A DNA stretch of 64,000 bases from Viridibacterium sp047600765 (GCA_047600765.1 JASGKF010000001.1:930001-994000), one strand, 5' to 3'. Shown: positions 52,723 to 61,906, numbered from the stretch's first letter. The notes: generated by a model not told the origin, from the sequence alone. Program-made: numbers and translations.

Positions 52723-53766
52723 ATGAGCTTTGCACACCTCGTGAAGATGATCCGCCTGGATCCGGGTCAGGTCTTCGAACCGCCCTACCGCCAGATCATC
52801 GACGATCCACAAAAGGCGCCGGCTTCGCTCGCGGAAGCAAGCGAGTTTGTCGAGCTACTGATAAAGCACGTCGGATCCGAGAAAGACAAGGACGAAGGAA
52901 AAAAGGCTTCGCGCGTGAAGGCGCTTGGGCTAGTCAAAACCTTCCTGACCAACCCGAAAAGCACGGCCTATGACGACGCCGAGGTCAGCGCTGCGGCGTT
53001 TGCTGTCCAGCTTGCCTGCCGGATCCGCGAACCATCCATGATCAACCAGGGACAAGCATCCATTTGCGGCCCCAACACCCTGATGATCCAGGTGGCCAAG
53101 ACAACCCCGGAACGATACGCAGTCGTGGCGCTCGCGCTGTTCCAGCATGGCAAGGCCAACTTCGACGCGCTGGATCTTGAAGCACCGGATATCGAGAAGA
53201 CCCGCGACTGGGCCCGTGAGCTGTCGCTGGTCGATCACATCGTATTGGTCGCAGCATCCAGAGGGTTTGCCAATTCCTTCATGCGCGCCCTGCCTTCGAG
53301 CGCCTTGCAGGGCAACGCACCGGATACCGTCAAAAGCGCGCTGGAAAAAGCGGGCTTCAAGCATTGTCAGGACAACACCATCAGCAACTGGCTAGGGTTC
53401 GGCATCGGCGCCAGCAACGTGACGGACAAATCCCGCGCCAATCTTGCACAAGCAGCCAAAGCGGTCAGCGCAGGGCATTGCGTCATCATGTTCTATGGCT
53501 CTGAGCTGGTATCACTGATTACCAATCAGCTCACTGCGACATTCGACAAGGACATTCCGCGGAAACCCGGTCAGATCGCCCTGCCTGCCTCGGAAGGCAA
53601 AGCAAGCCGCCCGGACCACTACTCACTGGTCAGCAAACTGCAACTGAATGACAAAACCACCGAAATCAAGCTTTACAGCTGGGGACGCTCCTACACAGCC
53701 ACCCTGCCTACCGACTCATTGCTGACCTATTACGCTGGCTACATCTCGGGCGAACTCAACACCTGA
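52723..53766 (+). CDS. Orphan papain-like protein, possible cysteine protease
   Basis: A 347-residue protein without signal peptide or membrane helix. Features like papain-type enzymes: NQGQASICG, with Gln109 six residues before Cys115 exactly as Gln19 and Cys25 in papain; DHYSLV with His299; and KLYSWGRSY (316-324), matching the papain NSWG block but with Tyr318 at the Asn position. The 100 residues before Cys115 and the insertion between Cys and His are unlike known families I can name. GC is lower than in the neighbours (many AAA/GAA codons), suggesting transfer. It sits alone between a divergent membrane gene and tRNAs. The 266 bases before it hold no gene. Protease function is an inference. 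Confidence 0.6.
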   Translation: MSFAHLVKMIRLDPGQVFEPPYRQIIDDPQKAPASLAEASEFVELLIKHVGSEKDKDEGKKASRVKALGLVKTFLTNPKSTAYDDAEVSAAAFAVQLACRIREPSMINQGQASICGPNTLMIQVAKTTPERYAVVALALFQHGKANFDALDLEAPDIEKTRDWARELSLVDHIVLVAASRGFANSFMRALPSSALQGNAPDTVKSALEKAGFKHCQDNTISNWLGFGIGASNVTDKSRANLAQAAKAVSAGHCVIMFYGSELVSLITNQLTATFDKDIPRKPGQIALPASEGKASRPDHYSLVSKLQLNDKTTEIKLYSWGRSYTATLPTDSLLTYYAGYISGELNT

Positions 53767-53801
53767 ATCCGCGCCAGATCACTGAGCCCATCACAGAACA
53801 A

Positions 53802-53836
53802 AAACAAAAAAGCCAACCACCGCGAAGTGATTGGCT
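53802..53836 (-). terminator. Terminator of the tRNA operon
   Basis: On the minus strand a 10-bp stem AGCCAATCAC/GTGGTTGGCT (one wobble pair) with loop TTCGCG is followed by TTTTTTGTTTTTG. It lies 16 bases after the tRNA-fMet 3' end. Confidence 0.93.
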
Positions 53837-53851
53837 TGATTGCTGAAGGCT

Positions 53852-53928
53852 TGGTTGCGGGGACAGGATTTGAACCTGTGACCTTCGGGTTATGAGCCCG
53901 ACGAGCTGCCAGACTGCTCCACCCCGCG
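53852..53928 (-). tRNA. tRNA-fMet (CAT), initiator
   Basis: A 77-base cloverleaf with encoded CCA. Anticodon CAT in GGGCTCATAACCC; the three G-C pairs at the base of the anticodon stem and the unpaired C1-A72 at the acceptor end (CGCGGGG...CCCCGCA) are the initiator hallmarks. Confidence 0.97.
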
Positions 53929-54009
53929 TCAGAGAGGCGAGACTATAGCTCAGCCAGATTTACATGTCAAGGAAAGTCAACTGAAACAACGCTGACGTTC
54001 CGGAATCCG

Positions 54010-54085
54010 TGGTGCCGCTTGTCTGACTCGAACAGACGACCTACCGCTTACAAGGCGGTTGCTCTACCAACTGAGCTAAAGCGGC
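54010..54085 (-). tRNA. tRNA-Thr (TGT)
   Basis: A 76-base cloverleaf with encoded CCA. Acceptor GCCGCTT/AAGCGGC, D-arm GCTCAGTTGGTAGAGC, anticodon loop CTTGTAA (TGT), T-arm loop TTCGAGT. It lies 81 bases upstream of tRNA-fMet on the same strand, so both are probably one transcript. Confidence 0.97.
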
Positions 54086-54170
54086 AACGAGGCCGGCATT
54101 ATACGGCAAGCCGTTGGTCCTGCAGGCTTCGTGCTATCTTCGCGCCGATTGTCACGACGACGGAGGATCC

Positions 54171-55691
54171 ATGCAGCAGGATGTCGGTTCGAGTGCATTG
54201 CGGGTGCTGTTCATAGAGGACAGCGAAGCCGAGATGCTGCGTCTGAGGCAACAGCTGGCGACCCTCGGGTACGCCGTCAAGGCGCGGCGTGTAGCGAACG
54301 AGAGCGCACTGCGCGAAGCCCTGCTGGGTGATACCTGGGATCTGGTGATCGCCGCCTTCGATGTGGCGGGCTGCGATGTGCTGACTGCCCTGCGCCTGCT
54401 GCAGCAGAGCAACCGCGACATCCCCCTGATTGCCGTCTCCGCCCAGATCGACGAGACCGCTGCCTGTGAAGCCATGCAGGCTGGTGCGCAGGACTGTCTG
54501 GACAACAACCACCTTGGTCGCCTCGCCGCCGTCATCGAACGCGAACGCCGCGAGACGCGCATGCGCCAGGAGCGTCGCGCGGCGCTGGACGCCATGCGGG
54601 TCAACGACGCCCGCTTCCAGGCCCTGGCCGCCAACGTGCCGGGCATGTTGTTCCAGATGCAGGTGAATGCCGAGGGTGCACCGCAGTTCCTGTATGTCAG
54701 CGAAGCCAGCCAGATGCTGCTGGGCATGAGCGCGGAGGATTTCCTCGCCCGCGACAATGCGCTGGTCGGCCTCATCGTTCCCGAAGACCGCGAGAGCTTC
54801 TTCAACGACCTGCGTCTGGCCATGGATCGCCAGAGCACCCTCAACTGGGAAGGTCGCGTGCTGGTGCCGGGCGCCGACATCAAGTGGATCAACCTGCGCT
54901 GCTCGGTGCGCGACCCCGGCAACGGCCAGCTGATCTGGGAAGGCGTGATGTGGAACATCACCCAGAGCAAGGTGGCCGAGGCCGAACTGCGTAGCTCGCA
55001 GGCGCAACTGGCCGCACTCTCCAACCACCTGCAGACCATCAAGGAAGAAGAGCGCGACCGCATTGCCCGTGATATTCACGACGTGCTGGGCGGCACCTTG
55101 GTGGGCATGAAGTTCTCGGTTTCGATTCTCGCCAGCAAACTCGAAGCCGAGTCGCCTGTGCGCGAGCGCGTGCGGCAAATCGAAGCCATGATCGACGACG
55201 CCATCACTACCGCCGGCCGCGTGGCACGCGAGCTGCGCCCGGGCATCCTCAAGGAATTCGGCCTCGCGGCCGCCATCGAGAGTCACGCTGAAGACTTCGA
55301 GCAGCGTACCGGCATCCCCTGCGAAGTGCTGTGCGCCGACCACGACATCGAGACCAGCGAAGACGCGGCGATTGCCCTGTTCCGCACTTACCAGGAAGCG
55401 CTGACCAACATCAGCAAGCACGCTCGCGCAAAGCACGTCGAGGTGCGCGTGATGCAGGAAGGCGACGAGATCGTGCTGGAGGTCAGCGACGACGGTCGCG
55501 GCATCGAAAGTGCCGACCTGCGCAAACCGAAGTCCTTCGGCCTGCGTGGCATCCGCGAACGCCTGAATGCATTGGGCGGGACCATGGATATCCTGATGCG
55601 CGAGCCGCATGGCACTACGGTTGTGCTGCGCGCGCCACTGCGCCATGAAATGGGCCGGGAGAACCACGCTTTTCCCGGTGGACAGGCCTGA
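54171..55691 (+). CDS. Hybrid sensor kinase: degenerate receiver, PAS, HisKA_3
   Basis: A 506-residue cytoplasmic kinase. An N-terminal receiver-like domain (about 10-122) starts RVLFIEDSEAEM, but the normal phosphoacceptor Asp is Ala62 in DLVIAAFD, and the conserved Lys region reads DCLDNNH, so it should not be phosphorylated normally. A PAS domain follows (about 145-270: LFQMQVNAEGAPQFLYVSEA, LNWEGRVL, MWNITQSK). The NarX-type kinase core has ERDRIARDIHDVLGG with His303, and HATPase boxes YQEALTNISKHA, VSDDGRGI and GLRGIRERL. It pairs with the NarL-type regulator that starts 23 bases later. GGAGG precedes the ATG at 54171. Confidence 0.9.
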   Translation: MQQDVGSSALRVLFIEDSEAEMLRLRQQLATLGYAVKARRVANESALREALLGDTWDLVIAAFDVAGCDVLTALRLLQQSNRDIPLIAVSAQIDETAACEAMQAGAQDCLDNNHLGRLAAVIERERRETRMRQERRAALDAMRVNDARFQALAANVPGMLFQMQVNAEGAPQFLYVSEASQMLLGMSAEDFLARDNALVGLIVPEDRESFFNDLRLAMDRQSTLNWEGRVLVPGADIKWINLRCSVRDPGNGQLIWEGVMWNITQSKVAEAELRSSQAQLAALSNHLQTIKEEERDRIARDIHDVLGGTLVGMKFSVSILASKLEAESPVRERVRQIEAMIDDAITTAGRVARELRPGILKEFGLAAAIESHAEDFEQRTGIPCEVLCADHDIETSEDAAIALFRTYQEALTNISKHARAKHVEVRVMQEGDEIVLEVSDDGRGIESADLRKPKSFGLRGIRERLNALGGTMDILMREPHGTTVVLRAPLRHEMGRENHAFPGGQA

Positions 55692-55714
55692 ACAGCGTCG
55701 ATACATTGCATGCC

Positions 55715-56356
55715 ATGAGCCAGAAGATCCGCGTCCTGATTGCCGATGACCACGCCATCATCCGCCATGGCCTCAAGCAGATCCTTTCCGACACGGAAGA
55801 TCTCGAGGTGGTGGCCGAAGCCGATGGGGGAGTGAAAGCCCTGCAGGTTCTGCGCAATACGCAGAGCGATGTGGTGCTCATGGATGTCTCCATGCCCGAC
55901 CGCAACGGCATCGACACCCTCAAGCTCATCAAGAAGGAATTCCCGCGCCTGCCGGTGCTGATGCTGTCGATGCATCCGGAAGAGCAATACGCCGTGCGCG
56001 CCCTGCGTGCCGGTGCAGCGGGCTACCTCTCCAAGCAAGGCGCCCCCGAGCAACTCGTCACCGCCATCCGCCAGGTCGCCGCCGGCAAGAAGTACGTCAG
56101 TGCCGCCGTAGCCGAAGAGCTCGCCAACGCCATCGGCGAAGACGTCGAGCGCCCGCCACACGAGAAACTGTCGGACCGCGAATACCAGACCCTGTGCATG
56201 ATCTCCTCGGGCAAGACGCTCACGCAGATCGCCGAACAACTCAACCTCAGCGTCAAGACGGTCAGCGTCTACCGTGCCCGTCTGCTGGAGAAAATGAAGC
56301 TGCGCAACAACGCGGAGCTGACGCACTACGGTCTCAAGCACGGGCTCGTCGAATAA
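55715..56356 (+). CDS. NarL/LuxR-type response regulator
   Basis: A 213-residue regulator. Receiver: acidic pair ADDHAIIRHG, phosphoacceptor Asp in VVLMDVSMPDRNG, Thr/Ser in MLSMHP and Lys in YLSKQG, all intact. DNA-binding LuxR helix-turn-helix: LSDREYQTLCMISSGKTLTQIAEQLNLSVKTVSVYR. ATG at 55715 is preferred over the TTG at 55706. It is the cognate partner of the kinase upstream by gene order. Confidence 0.95.
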   Translation: MSQKIRVLIADDHAIIRHGLKQILSDTEDLEVVAEADGGVKALQVLRNTQSDVVLMDVSMPDRNGIDTLKLIKKEFPRLPVLMLSMHPEEQYAVRALRAGAAGYLSKQGAPEQLVTAIRQVAAGKKYVSAAVAEELANAIGEDVERPPHEKLSDREYQTLCMISSGKTLTQIAEQLNLSVKTVSVYRARLLEKMKLRNNAELTHYGLKHGLVE

Positions 56357-56404
56357 ACCCGGCGCCCCCTCTCACAGCATCACACTCCGCCCACTGCGTA
56401 CGTC

Positions 56405-58189
56405 ATGGCTGAATTCGGCACACCTTCGGAAATCGCTCGTGAAGTGCTGCGCCGCCTCGCCATGGCGCGCAAGCCGCCTACGCCTGACAACTACCAGGAG
56501 CTCTATCACCAGATCGCCGGCACGGTGGTCGAAGAGCCCTTCCCCGAACGTCAGCTCAAGCAGGTTGCCGCTTCCCTGCCCCGCGCCACGCCCGATCAAC
56601 TCAAATTCGCCCGTCGATTTGAAACCGCGGTTGCCGAACGCACCTGGTCCGGCTTCAAGGCACAGACCATCGCTCTGCTGAGCGAGAAAGCACCGGAGGC
56701 TCCCGGCTGGCCCGTGCTGGTGCGCGACCTCGTCACGCAATTCGACCGCCCCACTACCGGCCTCACGAGCCAGGCCAAGCTTGATGCGCTCAACCAGGTG
56801 CTGGAATCCAGCAGCGCCGATGTGGCGGTGCTCTTCACCCGCCTGCAGGGCATGGTGCGCGGCTGGTCACAAGCCGGCGCCGCCAGCCGACTGCCCGAGC
56901 AGGATGTCGCCGAGAGCGCGGGTGCCGCTGCCACCACGCCGGTCAGGACTGCCGCAACCGCGACGACAGCGGCCGCTTCGCGCTCGCTGGAAAACGCCCC
57001 CGAAGCCTGGCGCACGGTCATTGCCCAGACGCTAGAGAACGCCATCGGCATGCTGCTGATCGACACGCCAGAGCTGCAACAACAGGCCAGCGTGCTCGCC
57101 AAGGCCTTGCGCACGCCCAGCGAAGTCGATCAGGAGCTCTTCGAAGCCCAGCTGCAGGAGTTCTCGTACAAGGTGCAGTGGGTCGTGCAGGACCAGAGCT
57201 ACATCCGCCAGGCCCTGATGAACCTGCTGCAGCTCATCATCGAGAACATCGCCGAACTCGCCGTCGACGACAAGTGGCTGCAAGGCCAGATGTCGCTGGT
57301 GCTGGATCTGTTCTCGCGTCCGCTCGACAAACAGGTGCTCGACGAGCTGCGCGAACGCTTGCGCGACGTCATCTACAAGCAGGGCACGCTCAAGCGCAGC
57401 CTGTCCGACGCGCACGAAAAGCTGCGCGACATGCTCGCGCACTTCATCGACCGTCTCACCGAGCTAGCCGATTCGACCGGCGTCTATCACGGCAAGATCG
57501 AACAATTTGCGACGCGCGTTGCCGCCGCCAGCAGCTTGCAGGAGCTGTCAGGGCTCGTCGACGAAGTGCTGTCCGAAACCCGTGCCATCGAGAGCCGCAC
57601 GCGCCGTTCGCAGGACGAGCTCAACAGCCTGCGTTCGACGGTGGATCAGGCCTATCGCGAAATCGCACGACTCGAAGACGAGTTGCAGCAAGCCAGCGAG
57701 ATGGTGCGCCATGACCCGCTGACGGGCGCGCTCAATCGCAAGGGCCTCGAAGAAATGATGGCGCGCGAAATGGCACGCCAGCAGCGCCGCAAGTCGCGCC
57801 TCTGTGTCGCCCTGCTCGACGTCGATAACTTCAAGACGCTCAACGACACCTACGGTCACAGCACCGGTGACGACGCCCTCAAGCACCTCGCCCAGGTGAT
57901 CCGCGAAACCCTGCGTCCGCAGGATTCGTGTGGCCGCTACGGCGGTGAGGAATTCGTCATCCTGCTGCCGGACACCAAGCCCGATGACGCGCAAGTCGCC
58001 ATCACGCGTCTGCAGCGCGAGCTGACCAAGCGCTTCTTCCTGCACGAGAACAAGAAGATCCTCATCACTTTCAGCGCAGGCGTCACCGAGCTACTGGCTG
58101 GCGAAGAAGCACAGACCTCCATCGACCGCGCCGACAAGGCCATGTACCGCGCCAAGCGGGCAGGCAAGAACCGCGTCGAGATGGGGTAA
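56405..58189 (+). CDS. Diguanylate cyclase with helical N-terminal region
   Basis: A 594-residue soluble protein. The N-terminal ~400 residues are helical with no known sensor domain I can name, ending in a coiled coil (about 395-435: ETRAIESRTRRSQDELNSLRS). The C-terminal GGDEF domain (about 435-594) has the active-site motif GGEEF (513-517) and an allosteric RxxD site (RPQD, 504-507) five residues before it, so it should make c-di-GMP and be product-inhibited. DPLTGALNRKGLEE marks the domain start. It follows the NarL-type regulator by 48 bases and is probably in the same unit. Confidence 0.92.
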   Translation: MAEFGTPSEIAREVLRRLAMARKPPTPDNYQELYHQIAGTVVEEPFPERQLKQVAASLPRATPDQLKFARRFETAVAERTWSGFKAQTIALLSEKAPEAPGWPVLVRDLVTQFDRPTTGLTSQAKLDALNQVLESSSADVAVLFTRLQGMVRGWSQAGAASRLPEQDVAESAGAAATTPVRTAATATTAAASRSLENAPEAWRTVIAQTLENAIGMLLIDTPELQQQASVLAKALRTPSEVDQELFEAQLQEFSYKVQWVVQDQSYIRQALMNLLQLIIENIAELAVDDKWLQGQMSLVLDLFSRPLDKQVLDELRERLRDVIYKQGTLKRSLSDAHEKLRDMLAHFIDRLTELADSTGVYHGKIEQFATRVAAASSLQELSGLVDEVLSETRAIESRTRRSQDELNSLRSTVDQAYREIARLEDELQQASEMVRHDPLTGALNRKGLEEMMAREMARQQRRKSRLCVALLDVDNFKTLNDTYGHSTGDDALKHLAQVIRETLRPQDSCGRYGGEEFVILLPDTKPDDAQVAITRLQRELTKRFFLHENKKILITFSAGVTELLAGEEAQTSIDRADKAMYRAKRAGKNRVEMG

Positions 58190-58205
58190 TGGGGTGACGG
58201 GCTGA

Positions 58206-58517
58206 TCAGCCCGGCGGCATCAGGCGCGCCAGCGCCGCATCGCTCACCGCCTCCACCCAGACGACCTTGTGGCGCGAGCTTTCGCCGCCAAGGATGCGCA
58301 CCGCAACGCGCGGCACACCCAGGCACTCGGCAAGAAAACCCGTCAGCACGGCATTGGCCTTGCCATCCACGGGTGGCGCCGCGAGACGGATCTTCAACGC
58401 CTCGCCGTGCAAGCCGACAACCTCGGTCCGCTTCGCACCCGGCTGGGCATGGATGGTCAGCGTCACGCCACCATCCGATGCCCTGCGCAGCCAGGGCGCA
58501 ACGACTTCTTCAGCCAC
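58206..58517 (-). CDS. yggU: YggU/DUF167 family protein
   Basis: A 103-residue DUF167 protein (small alpha/beta fold, function unknown). Signature QPGAKRTEVVGLHGEALKIRL, APPVDGKANAVLTGFLAE and ILGGESSRHKVV. Overlaps yggT by 8 bases; the order yggS-proC-yggT-yggU is conserved in proteobacteria. Confidence 0.94.
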   Translation of the reverse strand: MAEEVVAPWLRRASDGGVTLTIHAQPGAKRTEVVGLHGEALKIRLAAPPVDGKANAVLTGFLAECLGVPRVAVRILGGESSRHKVVWVEAVSDAALARLMPPG

Positions 58518-59055
58518 CGAAAACGAACAGCAGCAGACCCCAGATGAACACCGACAGGATCATCGGCGACAGATCGACGTTGGCAACAGGGGGAATGAAC
58601 TTGCGGATGGGATCGAGGAAGGGACGCGTCAGCAGGTTGAGCGTCGGTGCAATGGGCGAGTAAGGATTCACCCAGGAAATGATGGCGCTGAGGATCAGTG
58701 CAAACAACAAAAGGTAGAGCGCCGAGCTGATCAGGCCCATGCTGCCGGCAATCAGGGCGCGCACCGCTACCGCCGCCGGATTGGCGAGGCTGTAGCCCAT
58801 CAGCACGCTGATCAGCAGGGCCTGCAACACCTGCAACAGCCAGGCTGGCACCAGTGCCGAAGTGTCGAGCTTGCCGATTGTGGGCAGGATGCGCTGCGCG
58901 GGCAGCACCGCCCAATTGGTCGTCGCGAGCACGAACTGACCCACCTGGTTGATGAAGGAGATACGCATCCAGCGCATCACGGTACGTACCAGCAACATCA
59001 TCGTGAAGAAGCCCACGACCGTCTGCAGCAGATAGATGAAAACCTGGATCAGCAT
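58510..59055 (-). CDS. yggT: YggT family membrane protein
   Basis: A 181-residue membrane protein with two YGGT repeats (RTVMRWM... and SAIISWVNPYSPIAPTLNLL with PFLDPIRKFIPP), about four or five helices. Linked to osmotic and ionic stress in E. coli; the mechanism is unknown. It starts 20 bases after proC. Confidence 0.94.
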   Translation of the reverse strand: MLIQVFIYLLQTVVGFFTMMLLVRTVMRWMRISFINQVGQFVLATTNWAVLPAQRILPTIGKLDTSALVPAWLLQVLQALLISVLMGYSLANPAAVAVRALIAGSMGLISSALYLLLFALILSAIISWVNPYSPIAPTLNLLTRPFLDPIRKFIPPVANVDLSPMILSVFIWGLLLFVFGG

Positions 59056-59075
59056 GCTTGGAGTCCCGTTGTGCT

Positions 59076-59897
59076 TCAGGCTGCGCTATCGCTGCCGAGG
59101 ATGTCGCCGAGTTCGCCACCGCGCTTCGCAGCGGCTTCGGTGGCACGCGCGATGATCGCCGGCAACGCGTCGGCTGCCATGCTGCGCAGAGCCGCTTCCG
59201 TCGTGCCGCCCTTGGAGGTCACGCGTTCACGCAGCACTGCGGGCGACTCATCGCTTTGCACGGCCAGTGTGGCTGCGCCGATGACAGTCTCCAGCGCCAG
59301 GGTGCGTGCCGTATCCGCCGCCAGCCCCAGATTCTCACCGGCAGCCTGCAGCGCCTCAATGAAGTAAAACACGTAGGCCGGACCGCTACCCGAGATGGCG
59401 GTGACCGCGTCCATCTGCGACTCGGACTCCAGCCACACGCAACGCCCTGCCGTACCGAGAATGCTCGTCACCGCTTCGCGCCCCGTGTCGCTCACCGCGG
59501 CATCGGCATACAGGCCGGTCACGCCCTTGCCGATCAGAGCCGGCGTATTGGGCATGGCGCGCACCAGCGTCGTGTAACCGCCCAGCCAGCGCGACAGGTC
59601 CTGCAGACGCAGGCCGGCCGCGATACTCACGACCAGCTGGCGCACCAGCTTGCCTGCTGCGGGAGCCAATGCCTCGCGCATCTGCTGCGGCTTGACCGCC
59701 AGCACCAGCACGTCGCAATCCAGCGCAGCTTCGTCCAGCGATGCCGACACGCGGATGCCGAAGTCCTGCACCAGGCGTTCGCGCGCAGCCTCCAGCAGTT
59801 CCACAACGAGCAGGTCCTGCGCAGCATGGCCCTGCTTGAGGAGCCCGCCGATGAGGGCGGTTGCCATGTTGCCGCCGCCCAGAAAAGTGATCTTCAT
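59076..59897 (-). CDS. proC: Pyrroline-5-carboxylate reductase
   Basis: ProC (273 residues) reduces pyrroline-5-carboxylate to proline, the last step of proline synthesis. The NAD(P)-binding start is MKITFLGGGNMATALIGGLL, with LAVKPQQM and VRAMPNTPALIGKGVT, and the signature SGSGPAYVFYFIEAL then RERVTSKGGTTEAAL near the end. ATG at 59897 starts the glycine-rich fold; the longer frame runs into the repeat upstream. Confidence 0.97.
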   Translation of the reverse strand: MKITFLGGGNMATALIGGLLKQGHAAQDLLVVELLEAARERLVQDFGIRVSASLDEAALDCDVLVLAVKPQQMREALAPAAGKLVRQLVVSIAAGLRLQDLSRWLGGYTTLVRAMPNTPALIGKGVTGLYADAAVSDTGREAVTSILGTAGRCVWLESESQMDAVTAISGSGPAYVFYFIEALQAAGENLGLAADTARTLALETVIGAATLAVQSDESPAVLRERVTSKGGTTEAALRSMAADALPAIIARATEAAAKRGGELGDILGSDSAA

Positions 59898-59911
59898 GTT
59901 CTGATGAATTT

Positions 59912-59983
59912 CGTAGGGTGGGCACGGCGTGCCCACGCGTGATGGTTGAGACCGCAGCGTGGGCACACCGTGCCCACCCTACG
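59912..59983. repeat. GTAGGGTGGGC dispersed palindromic repeat, copy 3
   Basis: Left arm 59912-59939 and right arm 59958-59983 are inverted; each arm is a hairpin by itself (GTGGGCA/TGCCCAC). The right arm supplies the TAG stop of yggS (complement of 59979-59981). Confidence 0.88.
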
Positions 59984-60668
59984 CATGCCGCGAGCCGAAA
60001 ATGGCCGTACCGACGCGCACGATTGTCGCACCTTCTGCGATGGCCGCCTCCAGGTCGTGCGACATGCCCATCGACAATACGTCCAGATCGAGGTTCAGCC
60101 GTGCATTCAGTTCGTCGCGCAAACCGCGCAACAGACCGAAACGTGCCCGCAACACCGCTGCGTCATCGCTGGGCTCGGGAATGCACATCAGGCCGCGCAG
60201 CCGCAGGCACGGCAAGGCGGCTACCCCGCGCGCCAAAGCCTCCAGCCCGGCAGGCCCTACCCCGCTCTTGCTCTCTTCGCCACTGACATTGACCTGCAGG
60301 CACACCTGCAAGGGCGGCAGCTGCGCATCGCGTTGCGCGGACAGGCGCTCTGCAAGCTTGAGGCGGTCCAGCGAATGCACCCAATGGAAATTTGCCGCCA
60401 CTTCACGCGTCTTGTTGCTCTGCAGGGGGCCGATGAAATGCCACTCCAGGTCCGGCAGGTCCAGTTCAGCGATCTTGGCCACGCCCTCCTGCACATAGTT
60501 CTCGCCGAAGGCGCGCTGCCCGGCCTCCCAGGCCTCGCGCACGGCGGCGGCAGGCCAGGTCTTGGAGACGGCCAGCAGCTGCGTACTGCCCGCAACCCGG
60601 CCAGCAGCCCGCTCGGCGGCCTGTACACGGGCACGAACTGCTTGCAGGTTCTGGCCGATTGGCGTCAT
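59979..60668 (-). CDS. yggS: YggS/PROSC family PLP-binding protein
   Basis: A 229-residue PLP homeostasis protein (alanine-racemase-like barrel without racemase activity). PLP lysine is in LLAVSKTWP; ENYVQEGVAK, WHFIGPLQSNKTREVA and SMGMSHDLEAAIAEGATIVRVG are family motifs. It is the first gene of the yggS-proC-yggT-yggU run. The last codons and stop abut a dispersed repeat. It is divergent from pilT. Confidence 0.95.
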   Translation of the reverse strand: MTPIGQNLQAVRARVQAAERAAGRVAGSTQLLAVSKTWPAAAVREAWEAGQRAFGENYVQEGVAKIAELDLPDLEWHFIGPLQSNKTREVAANFHWVHSLDRLKLAERLSAQRDAQLPPLQVCLQVNVSGEESKSGVGPAGLEALARGVAALPCLRLRGLMCIPEPSDDAAVLRARFGLLRGLRDELNARLNLDLDVLSMGMSHDLEAAIAEGATIVRVGTAIFGSRHA

Positions 60669-60859
60669 ATTCCGGAGGCGTGAAATCAAGGCTGCGAGAG
60701 GGTTTGCGGCGAAACCCGGCGTCAATGCCGGGCCATGCTCAACTTCCCGACTCGCGGGCCGAAATTATAGCAACGCCGGTACAGCGGACTGCCGCCTGCT
60801 GGTGCCGGATTGAAGAACATTTGCCTGCCGACACGGCCAATCACGAGACGAACCGACAC

Positions 60860-61906
60860 ATGGACATCACCGAACTGCTTGCATTTGCCGTCAAGAACAA
60901 GGCTTCCGACTTGCACCTTTCCGCCGGCCTGCCTCCGATGATCCGCGTCAATGGTGACGTGCGCCGCATCAACCTGCCGCCGCTGGAACACAAGCAGGTG
61001 CACGGCATGGTGTATGACATCATGAACGACGGTCAGCGCAAGCAGTACGAAGAGTTCTTCGAGTGCGACTTCTCGTTCGCCGTGCCCAACCTCGCCCGCT
61101 TCCGCGTCAACGCCTTCAACCAGAACCGCGGCGCTGGCGCTGTGTTCCGGACCATTCCGTCCAAGGTGCTGTCGCTCGAAGACCTCAACGCGCCGCGCAT
61201 CTTCAAGGAAATCTCCAACCAGCCGCGCGGCATCGTGCTCGTCACCGGCCCGACGGGTTCGGGCAAATCGACCACGCTGGCAGCGATGATCGACTACATC
61301 AACGAGAACGAGTACGGCCACATCCTCACCATCGAGGATCCGATCGAGTTCGTGCACGAATCCAAGCGCTGTCTGCTCAACCAGCGCGAGGTTTCGCGCG
61401 ACACGCTGTCGTTCTCCAACGCCCTGCGTTCGGCGCTGCGTGAAGACCCGGACATCATCCTCGTCGGCGAGTTGCGCGACCTTGAAACCATCCGCCTCGC
61501 GATGACCGCCGCCGAAACGGGCCACCTTGTGTTCGGCACGCTGCACACCTCGTCTGCCGCCAAGACCGTCGACCGTATCGTCGACGTGTTCCCCGCCGAA
61601 GAGAAGGAAATGATGCGCGCGATGCTGTCCGAGTCGCTGCGCGCCGTCATCTCGCAAACCCTGCTCAAGACCAAGGACGGCACCGGCCGCGTCGCTGCGC
61701 ACGAAATCATGATCGGCACGCCCGCCATCCGTAACCTGATCCGCGAGAACAAGGTGGCGCAGATGTACTCCTCGATCCAGACCGGCGGCCAGTACGGCAT
61801 GCAGACCCTGGACCAGAACCTGCAGGACCTCGTGAAGCGCAACGTCATCTCGGCGGCCGAAGCCCGCCCGCGCGCCATGAACAAGGACCTCTTCCCCGGC
61901 AACTGA
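60860..61906 (+). CDS. pilT: Type IV pilus retraction ATPase PilT
   Basis: PilT (348 residues) drives pilus retraction and twitching motility. N-terminal PAS-like part begins MDITELLAFAVKNKASDLHL; Walker A is GPTGSGKST (130-138), the Asp box TIEDPIEFVH and Walker B IILVGELRDLETIRLA follow, then the His box GHLVFGTLHTSSAAKT; the AIRNLIRENK motif needed for retraction is present. Divergent from yggS with 191 bases between; that gap has no other gene. Confidence 0.97.
   Translation: MDITELLAFAVKNKASDLHLSAGLPPMIRVNGDVRRINLPPLEHKQVHGMVYDIMNDGQRKQYEEFFECDFSFAVPNLARFRVNAFNQNRGAGAVFRTIPSKVLSLEDLNAPRIFKEISNQPRGIVLVTGPTGSGKSTTLAAMIDYINENEYGHILTIEDPIEFVHESKRCLLNQREVSRDTLSFSNALRSALREDPDIILVGELRDLETIRLAMTAAETGHLVFGTLHTSSAAKTVDRIVDVFPAEEKEMMRAMLSESLRAVISQTLLKTKDGTGRVAAHEIMIGTPAIRNLIRENKVAQMYSSIQTGGQYGMQTLDQNLQDLVKRNVISAAEARPRAMNKDLFPGN

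Noticed and set aside
53852..54085. tRNA pair as an integration site for a genomic island
   Set aside because: Both tRNAs are intact, no integrase gene or direct repeat of a tRNA 3' end was seen within reach in the window.
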